A DNA stretch of 64,000 bases, from the NCBI RefSeq assembly GCF_011075055.1, contig NC_058149.1:3602449-3666448 (forward strand), in the 5' to 3' direction. The notes under the pieces are model-generated. The model saw only the letters and a program-made list of their open reading frames with translations. It was not told the DNA's origin and searched no databases. The translations under genes and the position numbers were made by a program. Shown one piece after another: positions 1 to 11,269 of this stretch. Numbering within the stretch: position 1 is the stretch's first letter; each line of letters begins with the position of its first letter. The DNA is from Mangifera indica (taxonomy: Eukaryota; Streptophyta; Magnoliopsida; Sapindales; Anacardiaceae).

Positions 1-2460
1 AGAGAGGAAATACATGAAAATGTCTAGAAAGATAAAAGTATACATATCTAGTCAATTGGCCTGGCGAAAAGAGTTAAGGGTCACACCATGTCGGGGGTCT
101 TAGGGTCCATTTCACGGGCCAGCTTGAAATGACTTACAAAAATTAAAAATTAAAAATTAAATGAATATATAATATGACGGGTTTATTTATTCATGGATAA
201 GAGTCAACTTGCTAAAGGCCCACAAAAGCACTATTGAAGGGATCCTAAACCCTCTTTAGAATATGATTTGAAGAGACCTGTTCAACTTGACTTCTTTATT
301 TAAAATAGTGAAAAACAAGATGATAATAATGCCTTAAATCTAAAATGCTTGCAAAAATGTGTAAACTGAATAAATACTTTAAATGTAGTAAAATTCTCTA
401 ATATGACAACCCATATGTTTGAAAATAACTAATGCATAATTTAGAAATCAATGTATGAATAGCATAAAAATTTTGAAATGTCAATCTTGCCTCTCGCCTT
501 CATGTAACAGTTCTACTGGACGGCTATCCCTCACAGAGCTCGCTACTTGCCTTTACCTGTAAAACCACAAAAAGGAATGCATTAGTGAAAACACTCAGTA
601 AGCTAATGACAACTTGGTACTCTGTACAAAACATAAAATTGAAATCTTAACGTTCTAACATTAATTATCCTTGTGACTGAAACGGATGTTTTTGGCTTAC
701 TACCCTGCCTATCCATATATTCTCGCCATCCTAGTGCCTTGTATACATAGGTCATCTCACACAGATTACTAAGGCTTAAGTTTATCTCAACATCTCTGAT
801 GCCCTAATGAAAATAAATGACACCTTACGTGTCTACCCAACATTATTCCTTGCACACATGCCATATGGTTCATTAGGTTAACTAACTGTGATACCCTACA
901 TAACACATAAAGATGATAAACTTGGCATTCCATTCCTAAATCTCATTGTATTCACATCTTGGCACCTCATGCCCTGACATAAACTTTTGATCAGGATTTG
1001 ACTTGATTCGAGTTCTTGTCATCATCCACATAGTCGAACAACTGTTCTATGTCTCTTTTGATTTTTTTTTATCCTCTAGTTGCTCTTTATTCTATTTTCT
1101 TAATTTTCCCTATTCCATGCACTAGCCTAGGGGTATTATTGTCTTTTTACCTTTACGAAAGAGTACAGGATCATGTGTTTTTCACCCAAGCCCGTGTGCC
1201 TTCTGGTAATTATACATGGGCATATGACACTTAGCACACAGTCATGTATAGAGTAGGTACACATGCGGAGGCGCTCTTGACACACTCTCGTGCACAACTC
1301 TTCACATGCACTATGCCACGTGTCTTTTGGTACATGTTGTCCATTTTTGGAAAGTCATAGATAGATGTGCATCCCATACTACATGACCGTACATGCCTCT
1401 CCTCAAAACTAATTCGGGAAATACAAATATTCCTTATCTTTGAATGACACATGGGCATGTGTGAGACCAAACACAACCATATGCCGCAATTTAGAAATTC
1501 AGGTTTCTATGTAATTCAGACTATAATTCCATGGCAACAACACACTTTAAGGCTAGCATACCAGTCTCTAAACCCTTTAAAGAACATTTTTAATGCACCA
1601 AACAAACAAGATATGATTATGATCTATTCTACCACATCACTATATATCATTAACACTATATTTATGCCTATTATTTAGATTATCAACTAGTTATGGCATT
1701 AGTTAAATTTAACAACATGTCAACATCATAATAACCATGATTTCATGCATTCAATACACTGGGAAAAATTCTAGGAAAGATGTACAACACTACATGTAAA
1801 GATTAATACTCCTTCACCCACGAATTCCCTTTCTAAAAGCATCATAATAATTCCCCATACACACAAATTGATAGCCTGATTTTTATCATCTCTATTCAAC
1901 AAATCGGTAGCACAACCTTTATATCCATAAATCTTGCATAAACATGCCAAAGGGTCGCCACACTTGCCTTTCATCCAAAGCTTGCAAGTTTTTGGCATTG
2001 TTATAGGGATTTCGACGACAGTGGGCTCTTCTTTAGTGACTAGGGTCTTTCTTTCTCTGTTTTCCCTCTTTCTCCCTTGGTCAGGCGGTTGCTAGGATAA
2101 AACTTTGCAAAACAATCAAAGTTTGTGTTTAAATAAAAAATTGCCTAGACACGACATATGGGCGTGTGCCCCTTTTAATTAACTTTCACACACTCGCGTG
2201 AAAATGACTTTCTTTCCATATTCTCGGTACAAATGAACGTCACTCTTTAAATGCATGATCATTCCTACTATAAATCCATGTAAATGACACTCCAAACATA
2301 ATTCTGAATATCAAGAAAAGACTGCAATGCTCTTGGGCTTACTTGTTGGTGCTACTATCATATTGTGGGCCAACATGCCTATAAGATCTTGGCATAACAT
2401 GGCTGGTGGGCACAACAGACTGTGCCAAATTTGGCTCAACATGACCCACGATTGTTTCTA
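1..2460 (-). repeat. Probable minus-strand LTR-retrotransposon relic
   Basis: No protein-coding gene is recognisable. Read on the minus strand, 480-620 has the layout seen in large Ty3/gypsy-type LTRs: a stretch ending in a 'gttttacaggtaaagg' motif just downstream of 'cttactgagtg', as also occurs inside the plus-strand LTR at 7855-10167. Short open frames on both strands (1049-1234, 1231-1476, 1771-1998) have no family motifs and overlap each other, so they are not called genes. The boundaries were not found, and the element may start outside the window. The assignment is inference from LTR-like texture and is uncertain. Confidence 0.35.
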
Positions 2461-2519
2461 AATGAGAGGATCTCAAGCAAAGAGTATATACATTATAGAG
2501 TGGTTTCAATTGTACAATT

Positions 2520-2742
2520 TTTTTTTTTTTTTTGTAATGAGGAGCCCCACCTGAGTTGGATCACCACATTTATGGGATCAAACCAACCATACTAGACAAC
2601 AGAAACTTTGAGTTCAGTGACCGACTCCACAACTACCGAAACAGGTAAGTCAAGAGTTTAATCTTGATATATCCCTAGAAAAGACTTGAACCTATGCTCA
2701 TAGAGTCTTCTTTTTTGCCACTCAAGCTGCCCCTTGGGGTTT
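2520..2742 (-). mobile_element. tRNA-derived SINE with 12-bp target-site duplication
   Basis: A short interspersed element in minus orientation. It is flanked by perfect 12-bp direct repeats AATTGTACAATT at 2508-2519 and 2743-2754, the expected target-site duplication of a LINE-mobilised element. The minus-strand 5' end carries RNA polymerase III promoter motifs: an A-box-like AGCTTGAGTGGCA close to the start and a B-box GGTTCAAGTC (complement of 2683-2692). The 3' end is a homopolymer tail, seen as a run of T at 2520-2533 on the plus strand. The body is about 220 bp, normal for plant SINEs. The A/B boxes with a poly(A) tail and flanking duplications make this a confident structural call; the family name is unknown. 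Confidence 0.82.
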
Positions 2743-2754
2743 AATTGTACAATT

Positions 2755-5240
2755 AATTACACAAACTCATACATAATATTTTATGTAGTTATTCGATTGA
2801 ATCTTCACACAAATATAAATCCACCATGATAATACACATATATGATATGAAATAATGAAATTAAAAATTTGGAGATTTAGATAAACTTGGAGATTAAAAA
2901 TCAATCAGTAAGAAAGTGGTCTTCTTTTACAATTATGAGTTGAATGATGATATTTTTTAGTAAGCTTTCAATCGTGTGAGAATTTGAAAAGACGGCCCAA
3001 CTTTCTTTCTCATTATAAACCCCATAAATTAAATAACTGACACTTTCATTACCCAAATTTATTATTTGTTTATAAAGTGTATTTTATACTTAAAAATTGA
3101 TCACATTAAATCCATATTCAAAAAAAAAAATTCTAAAATTCTTCCACTTGGAAACACATTAACTTTAATTTTTCTAAGGAAAGAAAACAGATTTCTTCTA
3201 ACTTTGGATGAAATAAGTAATTTCACATGTTTGTTATTCCACCATTCTATTGGACAATGATGAGAAAATTTGTTAGGTTGAGTTAGGCTCACGGATAACA
3301 CGATACAAAGTGTTAAATTTGTGCATATAAGGCAATTTAAATACGTATCTATCTAACCCAAACCCCAAAAGGCTACATTTGTAAGTTGAGCAAGCAACTA
3401 TTTCTTCAAGAACTCATTGATCCCCATTTCTTTTGACTTTTTCTTCAAATACAACTTCAAAGGATGCAAATCCGTATATCATATCATTTGAATGTCTTAG
3501 TATGATATATATCAACGAAACTATATATACCTAGTTTTGAATATCAAATTGTAACTAAGATGATATATCATCATGTGATTAAATAATTTTTAATTAAATC
3601 GCATAATAACACATTATCTTGGCTTCAATTCAGTATTTAAAACTATGTACATAAAAAAATATAAAGTCATATCAAATTAAAATTATTTGACATAAATGAA
3701 ATTTCTTCAATAAAAAAATTACGAGGTTTTCCACATTTCAATTAAAGATTAGTTTTTAGTTTATAACTTTGAATTTATATTTTATAGAGCTAGTAATTAT
3801 TCGTTTGCCTCTTATTCATACCTAGAAAGCTCTAAGATAATTGTTTATTAGTTTGTAAATATTTCATAATTAACAACATTTTAAATCGAACAGTTGAACA
3901 ATGATATGTGACCTTTAGAATTAATTCATTAGAACCATGTAAAAGAACTATATACATGTTTTGAAAACCAAATCAAAACTGTTGACCCGATTGGTTGGAC
4001 CGCCACCTATTAGAAAAAATGATTATGATTTGTTGAAAACCCATTTTGAGAGTTATATATATCGCTTGAATTAGATGGCTCAAATGGTTAGAGATAAAAA
4101 ACCAGGTTTGATATGGTCAATAGACAAAAATCAATTTAAAATAATTATTATTGAGATTTTGAACCCAAAATCTCATTTTTCAAATTTAAGCATATATATT
4201 GACAAACTAAGTTTATTTTTATATTAAAATAATTCATATTATAGATTTAATGACTAATTATACAAAATTATTTTAAATATTATCTTTAAACAATTAATCG
4301 ATCCAACAATCAGTAAAATGATTAGACTGTCGATTGGACTGGACCGTCTCCTTCACTAAATCGATGCCTAGTTCAGTTATAGAAACATTGATTGCAAACT
4401 AGATTTCTCTTGAAAGCTGACTTGGCTTAATTTAGCCATACTCAAATTTATTTGATTTGAATTTGAGCCGAATTTCAGTTGAAAGATTTAACTCGAATTC
4501 GAAACCAAGTCAAATTTGAGTTAAGAGGTGTATATCTTTGTTTGACTGGAGTTCGATTTGAATTCATAACTCAAATCAATGGTTCAAATTCATGGTTTGA
4601 TTCAATTTCAATTTGTAGTTTAACTTAACTCGAATTTGTAATTCAAATTAGTGACTCCATTTCGCTTGAATTTATGACTCGAATCGATGATTTTGTCTAT
4701 TATTTAGGTAAAATGACGTAATTTAGTCAATGAACCACAAATTCGATCTATGAATATAAACCATCGATTCAAACCATAAAACCAAACTGAATTGGGTTAT
4801 GAATTTGGCCCATCAATTTGAGCTATAAATTCAAACTAAACTTGAGTCAAATCCAGTTGAATCATATTTTATGCGAATCGAACTCAAGCAATCTTTAATA
4901 TTTGTTTGACAAACTCGAGCTAAATTCGAATAGAATAATTTTTCATTCGAATTAAACTTGCATAAAGTGATATTCGGGCTTCATCCTATTCGCATAAACC
5001 CCTAATTGCCTGTACATTAAAGCACATAAAAACAGATTGTATCCAATCTGTTGTTAACAGAATATTTAAGAGAATTTGTCAACTTACCAACAAAAATGTA
5101 ACCTGTTTTCCACCAAATAAGGTCATCAGAATAAAGTGTGAGATTTCATGATGGATGAACATTAATTATTAGGACAACAATGTTTCTATATCAGAGTCCA
5201 GAATAACGTAAAATTTTGAGGATAATGCAACTTTATTGCT
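2755..5240. other. Intergenic, AT-rich; no gene seen
   Basis: No coding region is supported. The overlapping open frames at 3066-3260 (+) and 3101-3301 (-) lie in low-complexity AT-rich DNA and show no motifs. Between about 4380 and 4990 the sequence is a run of imperfect, degenerate copies of TTCGAATTTGAGC-like words on both strands. A shorter stretch of the same vocabulary occurs at 7260-7510. It is probably transposon-derived, but no termini or target duplications could be defined. Confidence 0.4.
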
Positions 5241-5683
5241 GATGTGATGAGAAAAAACTTTTCCATTGCAGATGCAAGCTAGCCAGGGTGCTTGACCCTG
5301 ATCCTGTCGATGAATATGACAAAGGGCTAGCCTATCGACGTCCTTATCACTGTCTTGGCTGGCTGGAGCCTGCAGCCTGGAGCCATCAATTCTTGCTGCT
5401 GGCTCGTGTTGTGGATAAACTTCACAACTTTTATAGGGGCAAAGGCAGCAGGAGCATGCAGGCACCGAACCCGTTTGGGATCTTTCAGTGTCTGCAACGA
5501 AACTGCTTCAAACAAGAGTCAGAGACTCAGAGCCCTCTTGCTTTTAATTTCAGCAACAGCTAGCCAGCTGTTTCCAGCTTTACTAGCTCTCATTCGCCCA
5601 GTCAGAAACGGCAAGGAACCTTCCAAATTCGCCTCTCTTATCATTTCCTCCGTTTTTTTGTCGATTTCCTTTCAACAGAGGCC

Positions 5684-5690
5684 TATATGG
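5684..5690 (+). promoter_or_regulatory. Candidate TATA box of XTH-1
   Basis: TATATGG lies 64 bp upstream of the ATG of XTH-1. The intact paralog XTH-2 has a TATAAA 58 bp upstream of its ATG, so the spacing is conserved. The upstream DNA of both paralogs also shares short pyrimidine-rich stretches with 'cagctagccagctgtttccagc'-like words, suggesting duplicated promoter sequence. Confidence 0.45.
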
Positions 5691-5747
5691 TCCTTCTTTG
5701 CATGCACATCTGAGACACCAGAAAACTCACTTTTAAAAGAAAGAAAA

Positions 5748-6859
5748 ATGGGTTCTCTTTCTTTAATAGTTTTCCTCGGATCTTTAATGGTTGCTTCTGC
5801 CGGGAATTTGAAATCACATGGGGAGATGGCGGTGGTAAAATACTCAACAACGGTAAACTTCTTACTCTCTCCCTGGACTATAATTCTGGCTCAGGATTTC
5901 AGTCCAGGAATGAGTTTTTATTTGGCAAGATTGATATGCAGCTCAAGCTTGTCCCCGGAAACTCTGCTGGCACTGTCACTGCTTACTATGTAAGTTTCAA
6001 TTTTTTTTTCCGCATTTTGTTTGCTTCAGCGTAGGTGTATTTCATGCATATGGCTTTGGAGCAATGATATCATAACCACTTTTAATTCAAAATCATCACT
6101 CGATAACACATATCGTATGTGTAGATACACATATTTTATTGTATGGTTTTGCTAATACTTTTTGCTGCAGTTACGCTCAGAAGGAGTAACATGGGATGAA
6201 ATAGACTTTGAATTCTTCGGAAACCTGAGCGGAGAGCCTTACACTGTTCACACCAACGTTTATAGCCAAGGCAAAGGTGACAGAGAGCAACAGTTTTACC
6301 TCTGGTTTGATCCCACCAAGAATTTTCACACTTATTCCTTCCTTTGGAATCCCCAACGCATCATGTAATTAGATAGTTATATATACATATCTTATACTGT
6401 GACTGATTTACAATAAAACAAATTATAAAATTTACCTGCTTCTTTAATGTTGATTTACCACATTTCAGTTTCTCAGTAGATGGCACTCCTATTCGAGAGT
6501 TCAGAAACCTGGAGAGCGTCGGCGTTCCTTTTCCGAAAAGCCAATCAATGAGGATACAGTCAAGTATCTGGAACGCAGACGATTGGGCTACAAGAGGTGG
6601 ACTTACAAAGACAGACTGGAGCCAGTCTTCTTTCACGGCTTCTTACGGGAACTTCAACGCTGAGGCTTGTGTTTGGTCCTCCAGAAAATCTTCCTGCAGT
6701 GAAAGCTCGCCTCCTCGAGATGATTGGTTAACGGAAGGACTGGATTCCGCAGGCCAAGAAAAACTCAAATGGGTGCAAAATAACTACTTGATTTACAATT
6801 ATTGCACCGATACAAAGGGAATCCCCAAGGGCCTTCCCAAAGAATGCTCAGTTAATTAA
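5748..6859 (+). pseudogene. XTH-1: xyloglucan endotransglucosylase/hydrolase with exon-1 frameshift
   Basis: GH16 XTH paralog in three exons: 5748-5989, 6171-6364 and 6469-6859, each junction with GT donor and AG acceptor. XTHs cut xyloglucan and rejoin it to another chain or to water in the cell wall. Exon 1 starts with a signal peptide ([19 protein letters not shown]). The conserved beta-sandwich begins with [10 protein letters not shown], but in a different reading frame; the shift is at about 5801-5806. Exon 1 is 242 nt, and 255 would be in frame. The GH16 frame has a stop at 5711-5713 and no ATG before the conserved part, so no alternative start rescues it. Exon 2 keeps the catalytic motif [13 protein letters not shown] with an adjacent N-glycosylation site. 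Exon 3 keeps the [10 protein letters not shown] segment, the C-terminal cysteines and a TAA at 6857-6859. This single lesion makes it a likely young pseudogene, unless the assembly is wrong there. Confidence 0.87.
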
Positions 6860-6890
6860 CGTTTCGAACTATTCGATTTATAAGTTTCAC

Positions 6891-6896
6891 AATAAA
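6891..6896 (+). other. Candidate polyadenylation signal of XTH-1
   Basis: AATAAA occurs 32 bp after the stop codon of XTH-1, a plausible plant near-upstream element. It is only a hexamer match in AT-rich DNA. Confidence 0.3.
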
Positions 6897-6899
6897 CTA

Positions 6900-7543
6900 T
6901 ATATATCTGCTTTTGTTTTTGTACAGGATATTTAATAGAAAATATGTTTAATATTTATAGTAAAAATTAATATTAAGATAGCTATTTAACTTTTAGTGTT
7001 GTTGATTTCTTAAGTAGTTTTGTATATTTTGAAGAACTGTAAAGCAAGTTCAATCTGGTTTAGGAGGATTTTATTCATATTATCAATCAATTCATATTTA
7101 TCAACACAATCATCTTGAAAGATGTAAATATTTTAATATAATAGTTTGAATGGCTTAACAGATTGTTATTATGTTATTATGTTAGTATGACGATAGCATA
7201 TTGTAGGTGGCTTAACAGATTTTACTTCTATGTATATTCACATTCAATGGTGTTCATAAGTACAACTAAATTCGAGCCAAATTTGTTCGAATTTATTTGC
7301 TTAAGCTTTAGAGTTTAACATTGTCGAGTTCAAATTCAAGTTTGAGAAATGTTCGACTAATCAAACTTGTAGGCCTGAAAATTTTATATTCGAATCAATT
7401 AAAATGACATTATTTTATTTATTTTTTGTTTAACTCGATATTATAACCAAATTTGAACTCATTTCTATTCAAGCAAACCAAATTTAAACAACTTTGAGGA
7501 GAGATTGATGAGCTTGAGAACTATCGTTCCCTCACACTTGACC
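6900..7543. other. Intergenic, no gene seen
   Basis: AT-rich DNA with no open frame of interest. The stretch 7250-7510 contains the same degenerate TTCGAAT/GAGTTTGA vocabulary seen at 4380-4990. It ends at the 9-bp duplication that flanks the next TIR element. Confidence 0.4.
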
Positions 7544-7854
7544 AATTAATATGGCCAAAGGACTATCCCCCCACCCCATAAGTTTAAATGCATTCTCAAA
7601 ATCACACTATGAGGTTTGAAAATTCAAAAATCTTATCTATCTGTTAAAAATCTCAGTTATAGTTAGGGACAAAATCATTATTTAATGAAAAATTTTAAAA
7701 ATCTAAAGTTTTATTACATTCCCCTCAGCTTGAAAATCTCACAATTCCCCTCACTTGAAGTTTGAAAAATCAAAATTTTCCGCCTAAGGCTTCCAAACCA
7801 TCTTTGAAAATGGTCGTCTCTGGTGGCATTGGCTCTTCCTCCCGGCTTAACTCT

Positions 7855-9789
7855 TGTAACACCCGAATTCAGGTATGCCAGTGAACTCTACTTCCAAAAT
7901 TACCCCTAGAGTTGATTTTATAACTTGTTATTTAAAGAAATTATAAATGAATTATAGAAAACTACTAAATGAGCAATAATTTTCAAAGGGGGTAAAATGG
8001 TCATTTTAGAAGGATTTAAGAGACAAAGTGGGAATTTAAATTGAATGGCACACTTGAAATTATATGGTGGTGCTAAGGGTTTTTGGTAATTGGTTAAGGA
8101 TAAAATAGTCATTTTTGGAAAAGGTTAAGGGTAAATTGGTTCTAAAAGCTTATAAAACCAACCAACTATTCATTTTCTTCTTCTTTAGCCGAGAATCTCC
8201 ATAATTTTTAGCTAAAGTTTTCCTTCAAGCAAAATTCATCAAAAAACCTAGCTAAACTACCTAATTTCCAAAGCCTCAAGTTATAAAAAATGTAGATCTA
8301 TCAATTCTGGTAAATTCTAAGATAAAAATTTTAATTTTTAAGAGATGTCAAGTTTAGGGTTTTGATGGATGATTATATTTTTTGTTGATTAAGGTTGCTA
8401 GGAAGAAGAAAAGAAAGAGGATAAGCTTAAATCACCTAATTAGCAAAGAAAATGTAAGAATTTCATACTTTACATACTTGAAGTAATTTGAGTTAGGTTA
8501 TTTAAATAACCTTTACTTGTATAAGTCAGTAAGGTATTAGAATTAAGGTGATTTATGCTTAAAAGGATAAAAAAATTCATTAGGATTCATGATGTAATTT
8601 TGGCCATAAGGGTATTTTAGACATTTCATATTCCTAGGGTTAGTTTAGTGGATTTTGTGTGTTGAATATATGAGAAATAATGAATTGATGAAAGAATTTG
8701 CATTAAGGGTAAGCATGTAATTTTATCCATAAGGTTAATTTTTGCTTAATTATGTGTATGATATGTAGAATAACCCTTATATCCATAAGGGCAAAATGTC
8801 ATTTTATGTGATGTAGGTTAATTTTGCTTAATTATGTGTATGATATGTGTAAAAAAACCATTATAATAAATATGTATATTCATATGGAATGCATGAGATA
8901 TATGTAAATGCATGAGAAAATAATCTAATGTTTGATGAGACTTGAAAAGAATAAGGAAAAACAATAAATGGGCATATTTCATATTATGGTTATACATGCA
9001 TACATGAGGAATCATAGCATATGCATAATTTCAGAAAAAATAAAGAAAGAGGAAAAACATTTTATAAGTTATGCATGTTTTCAGAAAATGGAAAACAAGT
9101 ATTTTTGGTTTTATAATGACTCATATGATATAGGAAAGTAGAAAGCATGCTTAAAATCCTTACACGCGAGCTGTACTGTATGGATAGCAAAGAAAAAAAA
9201 AATAGTGAAATATGCGTGTAAGAGAGAATTAACCCTTATATGGTGACTGCAAGTACTATCATATGTAGTATAGATTGGTCAATGAAAATATTTGAAAAAA
9301 AAAAGAAAGAGAGAGAAAGAATTAACAAATATTTTATAAAAGTCATTTGCATTAAAATCATGCATGCAAGCTTATGTGGCTGATAAATAGTTGGGAAAGA
9401 TGTACGATCAGAAAATAGAAAAGTCATGACACTCATACATGCATAAATCATAACAAGTGAATCATATTTGTATAGTAAAGAAATGAATACATGGGTGAAA
9501 GAAAATAATTATGATATGTGTTTAATGCATGTTCCGTGTCAATTATTTTATATGTGAATAGCCCAGACACGCTGAGTATGGAAGAGATTAGTACTAGTAT
9601 GAAATGCTTTGAGTGTTGAGTATGATTTTCTTACTGAGCCGTGGTTGCTCACTCCGTTTAATTTAATATTTTACAGGTAAAAAATTGCAGCAAAGGTTCC
9701 CGGGGAGCACTAGTGAGACATGAGGCTGAGGGAGGAAGGTACCATATTTTTGTTGATTTATATGTTTTGATGTATATGTGAATATGTGC

Positions 9790-9820
<31 letters not shown>

Positions 9821-10167
9821 TGATGTAGATATTGGTGGATATGTATATATTTTGTTTCCTATATGTATATATGTGATTGTGTATAGCTATATCTATATAT
9901 GTATATATATATATGGCTAGTTATGAAAATTGGTTATAAAATTTATGTGGGTGATAATTTTTATGATGGTTATTATTATGTACTTATTTTATTAATTGTG
10001 ATTAAGTTGATGAAAATTCAGTCAGTTGGTAGGACTGGTTTGTATGAATTGCTAATTGGGAGTGTTACAGGGCATAATTAAAAAGAAAAAATATTCTCCG
10101 GGCCCTCTAAAATAGGGGAACTCTTGCCGTTTTTCTATAACACACCTATTGGTTAGGAGAGGTTACA
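7855..10167 (+). mobile_element. Ty3/gypsy-type solo LTR nested in the TIR element
   Basis: A 2.3 kb sequence opening with TGTAACACCCG and closing with GGTTACA, flanked by a 5-bp duplication ACTCT at 7850-7854 and 10168-10172. The host element's own palindrome confirms the junction: its right arm contains the complement of the uninterrupted 'cttaactctccctgtc' sequence, which the left arm has only after the insert is removed. The interior has no pol motifs; the 'ttttacaggtaaaaaattgc' context near 9670 is LTR-like. No internal domain or second LTR was found, so a solo LTR from recombination is the simplest reading. A second 'gtgttaca' at about 10063-10070 could mark an older LTR end. Confidence 0.7.
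9789..9820. repeat. Compound (TA)n(CA)n microsatellite
   Basis: A run of alternating TA followed directly by CA dinucleotides inside the LTR, with more TA-rich sequence at 9845-9915. Simple-sequence repeat without coding meaning. Confidence 0.8.
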
Positions 10168-10685
10168 ACTCTCCCTGTCGATTACTTCCCAGCCACCAAT
10201 GAAGTCTATTTCCTTCGATGAAGAGGAAATTGTCTCTGTTGGAGTGTCTTCGTCTTAGACGAAGATGACTGTTAGAGGTTTCAAACGAAGATGATGTGGT
10301 TATATGAGACCTCTGACAATCGTCTTCATCAAAGGAAATAGACTTCGTCAGTGGCTGGAAAGTGATAGACAGGGAGAGTTAAGCTGGGAAGGAGAGTCAA
10401 CGCCATCGGAGACGATAAAGTTTGTCGTCTCCAACAACAGTTTGCAAAGCCTAAGGGGGAAATTTTAATTTTTCAAACTTTAGGTGTGGGGAATTGTGAG
10501 TTTTCAAGATAAGGGGGCCAAACGTAATAAACCTTTAGTTTTTTTGTTAAATGACAATTTTACCCTTAATCTTAACTAAAATTTTTAATGAATGAGTGAG
10601 ACTTTTAGATTTTCAAACCTTACAGATGTGACTTTGAGAATGCACTTAAACTTGGGTGGGAAATAGTCCTTTGGCCAATTAATAT

Positions 10686-11268
10686 ATTCAAAACACATTG
10701 CGAGATCGCACCTCATAGGCTAATACAATTAAACCTACCAACTTCTCTCTCATTTGGGAATGAGTTCCGTCACATTGGAGCTTCAAATTGACCGGTTATT
10801 TGAACACTTAGATCGAATCTCTTAGCCCTAAACTAACTTAAAATATAAAACTTTTTTTCACACTTGTATATCTATGCCTAATTTATTTTCCTTACAAGGA
10901 AGATTCTCAACACATCTCAAACTCATTGTCTTAATAAGATATGTAATAATAATTCACAAATAAGTATTTTTTTAAATAAATATTTTTCGTATTTTCATGG
11001 AGTTTGCTAAGAGCTGGGAAAGTTCACTTGAAATTTTTTCTGAAGGTAATTAATGAGATTTGAAAGTGCTTTCTGGCAGCCATAAAAGGCAAATAAATAA
11101 CAACCGATTTCGTGAGATAGTTTCCAGAATTTAAACCACTTCGCCGACTAGCTATTTTCTCTTTTTACTTGTAAGCATTTTTCAAGCTTGTGTGCAAGAT
11201 TTGACTACATTCATTTCAGACATTTATTAGAGATTTTACACCTACTAACAATAAAACTACCTCTACTT
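10686..11268. other. Intergenic, no gene seen
   Basis: AT-rich DNA without usable open frames, repeats or RNA motifs that I can support. Confidence 0.4.
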
Positions 11269-11269
11269 A

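Larger units (their letters stand above)
7553..10676. mobile_element. GGCCAAA-family TIR element (copy 1), split by an LTR
   Basis: A non-autonomous terminal-inverted-repeat element. It starts GGCCAAAGGACTAT, ends with the inverted form ATAGTCCTTTGGCC-like sequence, and is flanked by a perfect 9-bp duplication AATTAATAT at 7544-7552 and 10677-10685. Nine-base duplications and long inverted arms are typical of Mutator-like elements. The two arms are complementary over most of their length, including CTTCGTC/GACGAAG words near 10230-10345. The left arm is interrupted at 7854 by a 2.3 kb LTR (7855-10167); removing it with one 5-bp duplication leaves about 806 bp, like the other copies. It has no coding capacity. 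Related copies lie at 19017, 20093, 21133, 22075, 24073, 44288 and 59070. Confidence 0.85.

Noticed and set aside
2520..2742. A tRNA gene
   Set aside because: A and B boxes are present, but no cloverleaf can be formed, and the flanking duplications and poly(A)-type tail indicate a SINE.
5288..5563. Open frames upstream of XTH-1 (5288-5563 and 5355-5747 on plus, 5169-5465 and 5327-5515 on minus)
   Set aside because: They overlap on both strands, show no family motifs, and lie in what should be the promoter and 5' UTR. The 5355-5993 frame only becomes meaningful at the XTH ATG at 5748.
6162..6368. Separate small genes for single XTH exons (6162-6368, 6548-6859, 30134-30340, 30380-30856)
   Set aside because: These are internal exons of XTH-1 and XTH-2 joined by GT-AG introns; their apparent ATG starts lie in introns or within exons.
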